Source: Burkholderiales bacterium (GTDB lineage: Bacteria > Pseudomonadota > Gammaproteobacteria > Burkholderiales > Casimicrobiaceae). From it: a stretch of DNA of 11,849 nt. Shown piece by piece: positions 1 to 6,219 of the stretch; the stretch's first letter is position 1, and the number at the start of each line of letters is the position of its first letter. A model generated the notes under the pieces. The model searched no databases. It was not told where the DNA came from and saw only the letters and a program-made list of their open reading frames with translations. The stretch lies in the NCBI GenBank assembly GCA_025354075.1, contig JANXNO010000157.1, positions 1 through 11,849 on the forward strand. Reading direction: 5' to 3'. The position numbers were made by a program, and so were the translations under genes.

Positions 1-37
1 CCCACGCGTCCGCGGACTGTTGAATTTAGTCTGCACC

Positions 38-60
38 GGCAAGCCGCTTGCCCAACCTAC
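38..60 (-). repeat. REP-like hairpin, copy 1
   Basis: On the minus strand this reads GTAG, then a short link, then the stem GGCAAG, a 3-nt loop and CTTGCC. The stem occupies 38-52 and the GTAG end lies at 57-60. A 5' GTAG tetranucleotide followed by a GC-rich hairpin is the usual layout of REP elements mobilised by REP-associated tyrosine transposases (RAYTs). The neighbouring unit at 80-103 has the same orientation, the same loop length and a similar sequence, which supports a repeat family over chance. No further intact copy was noticed in the window. Confidence 0.55.
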
Positions 61-79
61 TTCGATCACTTTGACACGC

Positions 80-103
80 GTGGGCACGGGGTGCCCACCC
101 TAC
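80..103 (-). repeat. REP-like hairpin, copy 2, abutting lysC
   Basis: A perfect 8-bp stem, GTGGGCAC (80-87) with GTGCCCAC (91-98), encloses a 3-nt loop and is flanked on the right by CCTAC, which is GTAGG on the minus strand. The resemblance to the unit at 38-60 and the GTAG end suggest a REP element. It ends only 11 nt before the ATG of lysC, so the hairpin would sit in the lysC leader and could affect ribosome access. The first nine bases of the window are the reverse complement of 76-84, so a third, inverted unit may be cut by the left edge. Confidence 0.6.
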
Positions 104-114
104 GAATTCCTTCT

Positions 115-1371
115 ATGTCCCTAGTCGTTCACAAATACGGCGGCACGTCGATGGGCTCGGTTGAGCGCATCAAGAATGTCGCCAAACGCGTCGCTAAGTG
201 GCACCGCGCTGGCTACCAGATGGTGGTTGTGCCCTCCGCCATGTCCGGCGAAACCAATCGGCTGCTGGCGTTGGCCAAAGAGGTTGATCCGAACCCAAGC
301 CCGCGCGAGCTCGACATGATCGCCGCTACCGGTGAGCAGGTTTCGGTGGGCTTGCTGGCCATCGCGTTGCAGGCTGAGGGCGTTGAGGCGGTCAGCTATT
401 GCGGCTGGCAGGTTCCGATTCGCACGGACGACTCGTACACCAAGGCGCGCATCACGAGCATTGATGATGCCCGTGTTCGTGCCGATCTTGAACTCGGCAA
501 AGTCGTCGTCATCACCGGCTTTCAGGGCATCACGGATGATGGCCACATCACCACGCTGGGTCGTGGCGGGTCGGATACACAGGCGGTTGCCGTCGCCGCT
601 GCCATGAAAGCGAGCGAGTGCCTGATCTACACCGATGTGGATGCGATTTACACCACCGATCCACGCGTCGAACCGGACGCGCGACCGCTGAAAACGGTGA
701 CCTTCGAAGAGATGCTCGAAATGGCGTCTCTAGGTTCGAAAATTCTGCAAATCCGTTCCGTCGAATTTGCCGGTAAGTACAAAGTCCCCACGCGTGTCCT
801 GTCGAGCTTCACCGATCCGATGATTCCGATCGCAGAAGAGGCCAGCTCGGGCACGCTAATCAGTTTTGAGGAAGAAGAAAAAGTGGAACAAGCCATCATC
901 TCCGGCATCGCCTTCAACCGCGACGAAGCCAAAGTGTCCGTGCTCGGCGTGCCCGACAAACCGGGCATCGCGTTTGCGATCCTCGGCCCCGTGGCTAAAG
1001 CCAACATCGACGTCGACATGATTATCCAGAACGCTGGCGTGGGTGGAACCACGGATTTTTCATTCACTGTGCACAGGAACGAGCTGCAAAAAACGCTCGA
1101 CGTGCTGAAGCACGAGGTGCAGGACGTCATTCATGCCAAAGAAGTGATTGGCGACGCCAAATGCGCCAAAGTTTCCGTCGTCGGCATTGGTATGCGCTCG
1201 CATGTGGGGATCGCAGCGCTGATGTTTGAAACGCTCTCGAACGAGCGCATCAACATCCAGATGATCTCCACCAGCGAAATCAAAATTTCGGTCGTGATCG
1301 ACGACAAGTACATGGAGCTCGCCGTGCGTGCGCTGCACAAGGCGTTTGACCTCGACAAGACGCCGGCTTGA
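115..1371 (+). CDS. lysC: Aspartate kinase (aspartokinase)
   Basis: Phosphorylates L-aspartate with ATP, the first step of the cytoplasmic pathway to lysine, threonine, methionine and diaminopimelate. The 418-residue length is normal for single-function bacterial aspartokinases. The N-terminal kinase motif KYGGTSMGS is at residues 7-15. The ATP/aspartate-binding region includes TLGRGGSDTQ (about 148-157) and TDVDAIYTTDP (about 173-183). Two C-terminal ACT domains follow, at about 262-330 and 350-405, containing VPDKPGIA and GMRSHVGIA; they are the usual site of lysine/threonine feedback inhibition. I chose ATG115 (MSLVVHKYGG) because homologues begin there; a GTG at 91 would put eight extra residues inside a REP hairpin. 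No clear Shine-Dalgarno or promoter is visible, so transcription may come from an upstream gene outside the window. A tRNA-Ser follows 47 nt downstream. Confidence 0.96.
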   Translation: MSLVVHKYGGTSMGSVERIKNVAKRVAKWHRAGYQMVVVPSAMSGETNRLLALAKEVDPNPSPRELDMIAATGEQVSVGLLAIALQAEGVEAVSYCGWQVPIRTDDSYTKARITSIDDARVRADLELGKVVVITGFQGITDDGHITTLGRGGSDTQAVAVAAAMKASECLIYTDVDAIYTTDPRVEPDARPLKTVTFEEMLEMASLGSKILQIRSVEFAGKYKVPTRVLSSFTDPMIPIAEEASSGTLISFEEEEKVEQAIISGIAFNRDEAKVSVLGVPDKPGIAFAILGPVAKANIDVDMIIQNAGVGGTTDFSFTVHRNELQKTLDVLKHEVQDVIHAKEVIGDAKCAKVSVVGIGMRSHVGIAALMFETLSNERINIQMISTSEIKISVVIDDKYMELAVRALHKAFDLDKTPA

Positions 1372-1401
1372 CTGAGCAGAATGCGGCTCGCGCAAACCCG
1401 C

Positions 1402-1407
1402 TACAAT
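1402..1407 (+). promoter_or_regulatory. Possible -10 box for tRNA-Ser
   Basis: TACAAT lies 11 nt upstream of the tRNA 5' end, which fits a start just before the mature tRNA. No convincing -35 hexamer is found 16-18 bp upstream, so the tRNA may instead be read through from lysC. Confidence 0.35.
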
Positions 1408-1418
1408 AGATGGTTAAC

Positions 1419-1511
1419 GGAGACGTGACCGAGTGGCCGAAGGTGCTCCCCTGCTAAGGGAGTATACGGTGATGAGCTGTATCAAGGGTTCGAATCCCTT
1501 CGTCTCCGCCA
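1419..1511 (+). tRNA. serX: tRNA-Ser (anticodon GCT)
   Basis: A full class II cloverleaf can be drawn. Acceptor arms GGAGACG (1419-1425) and CGTCTCC (1501-1507) are followed by discriminator G and an encoded CCA. The anticodon stem CTCCC/GGGAG encloses loop CTGCTAA, giving anticodon GCT at 1453-1455, which reads AGC/AGU serine codons. A long variable arm pairs about 1463-1468 with 1477-1482. The T-arm AAGGG/CCCTT encloses TTCGAAT. The long variable arm and G discriminator are serine-type. The symbol is a conventional label, not a verified locus name. Confidence 0.97.
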
Positions 1512-1518
1512 GCAAACA

Positions 1519-1541
1519 AGCCACCCACGGGTGGCTTTTTT
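1519..1541 (+). terminator. Rho-independent terminator after tRNA-Ser
   Basis: A 7-bp GC-rich stem (AGCCACC at 1519-1525 with GGTGGCT at 1530-1536) has a 4-nt loop and runs straight into six T residues. It starts 8 nt after the tRNA CCA end and should end the tRNA (and any lysC read-through) transcript. Confidence 0.88.
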
Positions 1542-1744
1542 GTTGCCGGTTTTTCTCCATGTTTCCAGGCTGCCGCCTGCATCGGTGCCGTGGCGCACGC
1601 GGTGCCATTGGGCTTGCCGGTGCACGCATTTTTCGCATTGCTGGCACCCTGCGGGCCCAAATCGTCGGTGCCGCTGTCCCTACACAATCCTGCCTGATCG
1701 CCTACAAGGATCCTCGATTTCAGCTGACAGCGTTTGAGGCGTCC

Positions 1745-1769
1745 AGCGCATACATTCAATGTTGGCGCT
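1745..1769. promoter_or_regulatory. Dyad-symmetric candidate operator
   Basis: A 25-bp palindrome around a central base has 10 of 12 positions paired: outer arms AGCGC/GCGCT and inner arms ACATT/AATGT, with two mismatches between. It lies about 130 bp upstream of the yfiR-like ATG. It could be a transcription-factor site or an RNA hairpin; no known consensus was recognised. Confidence 0.3.
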
Positions 1770-1840
1770 CGCTGGGCGTTAAAGGTTAGTGCGTGTAGCA
1801 CCGCCTGTCGTCGAAGGTGAGTTGTGCGCCGATTACTGTT

Positions 1841-1861
1841 ACGGACGGCAAGTCCGTTTTT
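1841..1861 (+). terminator. Terminator-like hairpin in the yfiR leader
   Basis: Stem ACGGAC (1841-1846) pairs with GTCCGT (1852-1857) around a 5-nt loop and is followed by T residues to 1861. It ends about 40 nt before the chosen start of the yfiR-like gene. If real, it either ends an upstream transcript or acts as an attenuator in the operon leader. The 6-bp stem is short, so confidence is moderate. Confidence 0.42.
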
Positions 1862-1900
1862 CGTTCTACAGACAGCACGCGTTGCACGCGTTTCAGCGAC

Positions 1901-2440
1901 ATGCCGCGTCTGATTGCGTTCCGTTTTCGGTGTGGATCAACGTTATTTGGCGTGCTGGCTTGCCTCCTACTCACGATAGCGATGGCACCCGCCGCGGCCG
2001 TTGCCGAAGAGGAGTGGGTGAGGACGTTCGTTCGCTTTGTCGACTGGCCCATGTCGCCCGCCGACAATGTGATTGTTGTTTGTCAGCCGCATGAAGCCGT
2101 GCCGCTTGCACTTAACGGCGTGCAGATCGGTGCCATGACATTGCAGGTGATGCCGCTGAAGCGCGCACGAGACGCTGAGCGATGTCACGTGTTTTCTGCG
2201 ATGTCGCAGCGCGAGAAGCAGTGGCGACCGTGGCTTGCATCATTCCGATCCCGGCCGATTCTGGTGATGGGCCCGGGTTCGCGATTTTGCGAGACTGGGG
2301 GCGCGATTTGCGTGGTCAGGGACGACGCAACCGGTGCCGAAAAATACCGCGTCAATCTCGATGCCATTGCCCGCGCGGGCCTTAAAGTGCGGTTGCCGTT
2401 GTTGCGTCACCAGCGCATGGGCAAGCCCAATGCCGAATAA
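1901..2440 (+). CDS. yfiR: YfiR-like periplasmic repressor (DUF4154)
   Basis: Predicted periplasmic inhibitor of the diguanylate cyclase encoded next; in Pseudomonas aeruginosa YfiR represses YfiN through its periplasmic domain. From ATG1901 the product is 179 aa. It has a basic N-terminus, a hydrophobic core (about residues 14-28) and a probable Ala-rich cleavage site near residues 31-35. The mature part starts with VRTFVRFVDWP, typical of the family. Four cysteines remain (C61, C95, C130, C137). The last two are seven residues apart around a GG, in the context FCETGGAIC, matching the two-disulfide pattern known for YfiR. The C-terminus AGLKVRLPLLRH is also family-like. A GTG at 1817 would add 28 residues before the signal peptide, across the leader hairpin, so I reject it. 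No clear Shine-Dalgarno is seen. The 3' end overlaps the next gene by 11 nt. Confidence 0.85.
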   Translation: MPRLIAFRFRCGSTLFGVLACLLLTIAMAPAAAVAEEEWVRTFVRFVDWPMSPADNVIVVCQPHEAVPLALNGVQIGAMTLQVMPLKRARDAERCHVFSAMSQREKQWRPWLASFRSRPILVMGPGSRFCETGGAICVVRDDATGAEKYRVNLDAIARAGLKVRLPLLRHQRMGKPNAE

Positions 2441-3755
2441 GCTACCAACGGCGTCGGCTGCATCGGCTGCATTGGGTGCGCCACCTCGATCCAACACCGT
2501 CTCCATTTCGCATCAGATCAGTCGCGTGGTGCTGGTAACAGCCGCAATTGCCGTCCTCTTCACCATGACGGTGATGCTTGCGGTGGCAGCCATGCTTGCC
2601 CAGTCCGCCACCGAAGAGCGCGCACGAACCATTGCCCAGCTGCTTGCCGCAGGTGCTGAGGTGCCGCTGGTGCTGCAAGATCCCGAGCGGGGCCGCGAAG
2701 TGCTCTCCGCGCTGTCGCCGTCCGACGGGCTCATCGGTGCTCGCCTGATTGACCGCAACGCCAGAGTGCTCGCCAGCACCCGGGCATCGGACGCCGCATC
2801 GTTTGAAGGGGGCGGCACCTCAATTCTGCGTCGTCTCGACATGAGCAAGGTCACCGCCACGATCCCTGTGATCGATCAGGGCGACACGCTGGGCTACGCT
2901 GAGGTCACCATTCGCGAGCAATACCTGTCGCGCGCGCTGTCGGGTTTTGTTGCGTCGGGGTTCGCGGTGCTGGCGTTAATGGCGCTGATCTGGATCGTGA
3001 TTTCCCGGTCAATCGGTCGCCGTTTATCGATGCCGCTGACCCGATTTTCGGAGGTGACGCGCAAAATCCGTGACACAGCCGACTTCACCCATCGCTTGTC
3101 GGCTAACGATCACGTCGCCGAAGTCCGAGCATTGAGTGAAGACTTCAACGCCATGCTGGACGTCATCGAGCGCAGCACGCTTGAAGTCAAAGAAAGAAAT
3201 CGCGATCTTGTGCAGCTCGCGTTTTACGACCCGCTCACCGGCGCGGCCAACCGCGTGTTGCTGCTTGATCGCCTGACGCAATTGATAGATGCGCACCGCC
3301 GCGACGGACAACCTTTTGCGGTCGTCGCGTTCGACCTCGACGACTTCAAATTGATCAACGATCAACGGGGTCATCAGGTGGGCGACGCCTACCTTCGCGC
3401 CATGAGTCTGGCCTGCAAGTCCGAACTGCGCACCACCGACACCTTTGCCCGTCTCGGTGGCGATGAATTTATTGCGCTGCTGCCCGAAGTTGCCACCCGC
3501 GACAACGCGCTTATTGTGGCGCGCAAGCTGGCTGACGCCGTGCGTAGTGCGAACCACGTGCACACGTTGCCCCACTGTTGCAGCGCGAGCATGGGTGTGG
3601 GCCTGTACCCTAAGGACGGCGATACGACCGATGCGCTGTTGGCCCGCGTTGACGCGGCCATGTATCAGGCGAAATCCGCAGGACGCAACCAGATTAACTG
3701 CGTAAGCGAAGCCGCGCCCCACGAACATCCTGCAAAGGCGACACATGAAATCTGA
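2430..3755 (+). CDS. yfiN: YfiN/TpbB-like membrane diguanylate cyclase
   Basis: Makes cyclic di-GMP from two GTP; expected in the inner membrane under control of the YfiR-like protein. From ATG2430 it is 441 aa. Segments in order: short N-terminal tail; TM1 (about 32-58); a periplasmic sensor of about 110 residues resembling CHASE8; TM2 (about 172-192); a HAMP linker (about 193-248); and a GGDEF domain from YDPLTGAANR (266-275). The metal-binding stretch DLDDFKLIND is at 302-311. The active-site GGDEF is intact at 343-347. An RxxD (RTTD, 334-337) sits five residues before it, where the product-inhibition I-site lies. No EAL domain is present, so only synthesis is predicted. ATG2430 overlaps the yfiR-like stop by 11 nt, implying translational coupling. 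An in-frame upstream start at 2334 would read through yfiR in another frame and is unlikely. Confidence 0.9.
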   Translation: MPNKLPTASAASAALGAPPRSNTVSISHQISRVVLVTAAIAVLFTMTVMLAVAAMLAQSATEERARTIAQLLAAGAEVPLVLQDPERGREVLSALSPSDGLIGARLIDRNARVLASTRASDAASFEGGGTSILRRLDMSKVTATIPVIDQGDTLGYAEVTIREQYLSRALSGFVASGFAVLALMALIWIVISRSIGRRLSMPLTRFSEVTRKIRDTADFTHRLSANDHVAEVRALSEDFNAMLDVIERSTLEVKERNRDLVQLAFYDPLTGAANRVLLLDRLTQLIDAHRRDGQPFAVVAFDLDDFKLINDQRGHQVGDAYLRAMSLACKSELRTTDTFARLGGDEFIALLPEVATRDNALIVARKLADAVRSANHVHTLPHCCSASMGVGLYPKDGDTTDALLARVDAAMYQAKSAGRNQINCVSEAAPHEHPAKATHEI

Positions 3756-4284
3756 CATTACGCCGCGTTCGCGGAGCGCATTCATCGGCGTCTTATTGAC
3801 CCTTGCCACCGTGCTGCTCTCGGCCTGCGCAACACCCGTGGCGGTGGTGCCCGTCGCGCCACCGGTCGTCTCGCCGCAGAAGGCGCGGGCAGCGCTGCGA
3901 TCCCTTAATTTTGACCAGCGCGAGGACGGTTTTCACCTGTCATTGCCTGCCCCGCTGATTTTTCCGTTTGACAGCACCGACCTCTCGCCTGAAGCGCACA
4001 CCAACCTGCTCGGGGTCGGTCGTGAACTGCACGAGCTCGGCATCGACCAGGCCCTCGTCTACGGCTACACCGACAACGTGGGTGCCGCCGCCTACAACCG
4101 CGCGTTGTCACGACGCCGCGCCGACATCGTGGCGCGTGTGATCGCTGAAGGCGGCTATCCGCCCGCGCGCATAGTCGTCAAGGGACTCGGTGCCAGCACG
4201 CCGATTGCCGACAACACGACGGCACTCGGGCGGTCACAAAATCGCCGGGTGGTGATCATCGTGCAACTGCCGCAACCTGACTAA
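3745..4284 (+). CDS. yfiB: YfiB-like OmpA-family lipoprotein
   Basis: Predicted outer-membrane lipoprotein that binds peptidoglycan; in P. aeruginosa YfiB sequesters YfiR and so releases the cyclase. The product is 179 aa. A hydrophobic signal ends in the lipobox LLSAC, with acylated C28. Alanine at +2 favours the outer membrane. A Pro/Val-rich linker (about 31-45) leads to an OmpA_C domain (about 65-175). That domain contains YGYTDNVG (106-113) and NRALSRRRA (118-126); D110 and R125 match the residues that hold diaminopimelate. GRSQNRRV (162-169) closes the domain. The ATG overlaps the cyclase stop by 11 nt, and AAAGG (3734-3738) lies 6 nt upstream as a ribosome site. Any Pal/OmpA lipoprotein would look similar, so the YfiB assignment rests mainly on gene order. 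Confidence 0.85.
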   Translation: MKSDITPRSRSAFIGVLLTLATVLLSACATPVAVVPVAPPVVSPQKARAALRSLNFDQREDGFHLSLPAPLIFPFDSTDLSPEAHTNLLGVGRELHELGIDQALVYGYTDNVGAAAYNRALSRRRADIVARVIAEGGYPPARIVVKGLGASTPIADNTTALGRSQNRRVVIIVQLPQPD

Positions 4285-4439
4285 CTTACGCATCAGCTTT
4301 TCGCTGAAATAGCCGTTTAACATCGGCTAAGACCTGATTTGCGGTGTATGTCGATAGTCAGAGTAAAACCATGCGATGCCCAATCAGAGTGTGCATCTCA
4401 GGCTAAAGCTGTTATGGAAAAATATCAGGTGCTGCTGAC

Positions 4440-4600
4440 TTAGGCCGGGGCGAATTGTGCGTCGCCGACCTGGTGCGTGCGCCCCAGCGCAACGAGGGTG
4501 GCGAGAATTTCCGGCAGCTGCGTCTTCTGCTCCTTTTTATCGTCGGTGCGGCCATAGAACTGCACGGTGGTGAGCGGCGCAGCGCAGATGGGAATAGAAA
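4440..4600 (-). pseudogene. C-terminal fragment, possibly a DNA methyltransferase tail
   Basis: On the minus strand the frame ending at TAA 4440-4442 reads LPEILATLVALGRTHQVGDA before its stop. This helix plus 'TLVALG' pattern resembles the extreme C-terminus of some class I SAM-dependent (type IIG-like) DNA methyltransferases, but only about 45 residues look protein-like and no catalytic motif is present. The preceding sequence (plus-strand coordinates above about 4580) does not continue the similarity. I read it as a decayed 3' remnant. The family assignment is from memory of similar tails and is weak. Confidence 0.3.
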
Positions 4601-4679
4601 CAAGAAATAGGAATGGGCTCAAGTGTTGCAATATTCAACGCCGTGCGCAGACCCAGTCGCTGGACCATTGTCGCGATAC

Positions 4680-4803
4680 GTCTGGAGACAGAAAGCTTGG
4701 CATGGCTGCTGCTTATGCAACGGGCGGCTTCACGCTAAATCAGGTGGCAAATGCTTTTGATATGCACTACGCGACCATCAGCCGCGCTGTAAGTGGGAAG
4801 TAA
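4680..4803 (+). pseudogene. Remnant of a Y1/REP-associated transposase C-terminus
   Basis: The frame ending at TAA 4801-4803 finishes with DRKLGMAAAYATGGF, then TLNQVANAFDMHYATISRAV. This is the helix-turn-helix tail typical of IS200-like/REP-associated tyrosine transposases (often misannotated as RelE-like), whose ends commonly read 'MARAY..GGYTL.EIG..FG.HYSTVSR'. The catalytic HUH motif and the Tyr-bearing part are missing: the frame upstream (to 4567) shows no Y1 features. So only the last 40 or so codons survive. The REP-like hairpins at 38-103 are the kind of repeat such proteins act on, though a link is only inferred. Confidence 0.5.
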
Positions 4804-5339
4804 GGCATTGCTTTGTTCTGTTGGGTTGGTATGTCTATGTCGCCAGTCTTACCCAATTGTTGACGCAATTCTTGCGTGACCCGATTCTTGCGCGCTGCTG
4901 TCGCGCGTGGAGGGTTGAAAACACATGTCTGATCCGCTACGTTGAGGTTGTCATTTATTGCGTAGCGATTGCTTTGAGCGCCTGCGTGCTCGCGATGCTG
5001 CGCATCGAGTCGATGAGGTCGGCGAGCACGCGCGCATCAAGGTTGGCACAGCGCGTGAGTCGAACAGCAGCTCTGAGCTGAATGCCGCCGGCGCATTGGG
5101 CTAAAAGCACTTTTTTGATAGAAGTCGACAATGTAGAAAATGTCATGCCAGCGCAAATAAAATAAGAGCTAAGGGCATATTGCTGTTGCTGGCCCTGTTC
5201 GCGCTCGCAGTGAAAGGAAATCGCTCCGCGCGACGACTGAACAGCAGGGCGTGGTTTGACATTCGCGGCTACGTGCATTTGCCCGAATCTGCGCATCAGC
5301 AGTAAACTTGCCGCGACCCAATTTTCATGTCTTTTTTGC

Positions 5340-5344
5340 AGGGA
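5340..5344 (+). promoter_or_regulatory. Ribosome binding site that fixes the phnD start
   Basis: AGGGA ends 8 nt before the GTG at 5353. It favours that GTG over the TTG at 5308, which would put 15 residues before a normal signal peptide. Confidence 0.6.
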
Positions 5345-5352
5345 TTTCTTTT

Positions 5353-6219
5353 GTGAAACACATCCTCCTCGCCGTTGTTGCCGTTCTTAATCTGGCGTTT
5401 TCTTTTGTCCTGCCGACGCACGCTGCTGACGTGCTTCGCTTTGGTGTGGGCCTCTACCAGCCCGACAAGGAAAAGAACGACGCGACCTATCGTCCGCTCG
5501 CCGAGTACATCGGTAAGCAGCTGGGGCGCGAGGTCAAGCTCTACACCGTGGACACTTGGGAGGGTCTGGCCAAGTCGCTGGCCAACGGCGAAACCGACAT
5601 CGCACTGATGGGCCCCTGGGGTTACGTGCTGGCGAATCACGTTGCGGGCGCGCAAGCCGTGTCGACCATCCTGTACGACGGCAAACCGGAATACTTTGCG
5701 ATCATGATCACGCATCCGAAATCCGGCATCAAGTCGATTGCCGACCTCAAGGGCAAGACCTTTGCATTTGGCGACAAGGGCTCGACCTCGGGTTACCTGA
5801 TTCCGAGCTATCACTTCCAGAAAAACGGTATCGATATCAACACGTTTCTCGGCAAGGTCATCAACACCAAGCATCAGACTATCGAACTGCAAGTGACGCG
5901 CGGCGAGCTGGATGCCGGTGCAGACTACAACCGCAATCGCGATGCGATGATTTCTGATGGCCTCATCAAAGCCGCTGACAGCGTGATTTTCTGGACCTCC
6001 GATCCGTTGCCGAACGACGCCATTGCCGTGAGTGCAACGCTTGCCAAAGACGCGGCGTTTGTCGGCACGCTTCAGGCAGCGCTGGCCGCGATTGGCCCGG
6101 AACTCAAGCGCACGCCGAATCTGTTGCCGCCGCGCTACACCGGCTTTGTGTCGAAGGACAACACGTTTTACCGCCCCATTCGTGACGCCGGGCTGGCCAG
6201 TGGGCAACTGCCAGCGCAG
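5353..6219 (+). CDS. phnD: Phosphonate/phosphite-type ABC transporter binding protein (PhnD family)
   Basis: Periplasmic solute-binding protein that delivers a phosphorus compound to the PhnE permease. The coding part ends at 6219, with stop TGA at 6220-6222. From GTG5353 it is 289 aa. A signal peptide (about 1-24) has a likely cleavage site THA/AD. Family landmarks are FGVGLYQPD after cleavage, GETDIALMGPWGYVLA (about 79-94), the ligand-loop STSG (144-147), a His at 174 in TKHQ, and DAGADYNRN (about 187-195). In E. coli PhnD the corresponding Tyr, Ser/Thr, His and Asp regions hold the phosphonate group. Length is somewhat under E. coli PhnD (338 aa). The ligand cannot be deduced: phosphonate, phosphite or a phosphoester are all possible. 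The stop overlaps phnE by 4 nt (GTGA). Confidence 0.9.

Larger units (their letters stand above)
1542..1900. other. Leader/intergenic region before the yfiR-like gene
   Basis: About 360 nt without a supportable gene. Open frames here show no recognisable protein, and the minus-strand frame over the tRNA is a known type of spurious translation. The region holds a 25-bp dyad at 1745-1769 and a terminator-like hairpin at 1841-1861, listed separately, and it presumably carries the promoter of the c-di-GMP operon. No clear -35/-10 pair was found. Confidence 0.6.
4285..5352. other. Gene-poor remnant region
   Basis: About 1.07 kb between the yfiB-like gene and phnD with no intact gene that I can support. 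It contains two recognisable fragments (4440-4600 minus and 4680-4803 plus) and several inverted repeats, including 4310-4329 (6-bp arms TAGCCG/CGGCTA) and 4984-5031. The frames at 4821-5081 (plus) and 4955-5296 (minus) match nothing I know. It looks like a site of old insertions and decay. The phn promoter should lie near its right end, but no clear hexamer pair or full Pho box was found. Confidence 0.6.

Noticed and set aside
91..114. GTG at 91 as the lysC start
   Set aside because: It lies inside the REP stem and adds eight residues not found in aspartokinases; ATG115 matches the family start.
1454..1801. Minus-strand frame across tRNA-Ser reading DEGIRTLDTAHHRIL
   Set aside because: This peptide is a well-known false translation of the antisense of serine tRNA genes, not a protein.
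1841..1861. c-di-GMP (GEMM) riboswitch in the yfiR leader
   Set aside because: The conserved GEMM core and tetraloop-receptor sequences are not seen; only a simple hairpin with T residues is present.
1817..1900. GTG at 1817 as the yfiR-like start
   Set aside because: It would put 28 residues before a normal signal peptide and run through the terminator-like hairpin.
3024..3809. Long minus-strand frame opposite the cyclase gene
   Set aside because: It is a shadow of the GGDEF reading frame in GC-rich DNA with no family features.
5110..5116. T-run as a terminator
   Set aside because: The sequence before it forms at best a 3-bp stem.
5125..5147. Possible Pho box before phnD (TGTCAT half-site near 5141)
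   Set aside because: Only one half-site is present; the second repeat at the required spacing does not match.
5256..5261. TTGACA as a -35 box for phnD
   Set aside because: No acceptable -10 hexamer lies 16-18 bp downstream.
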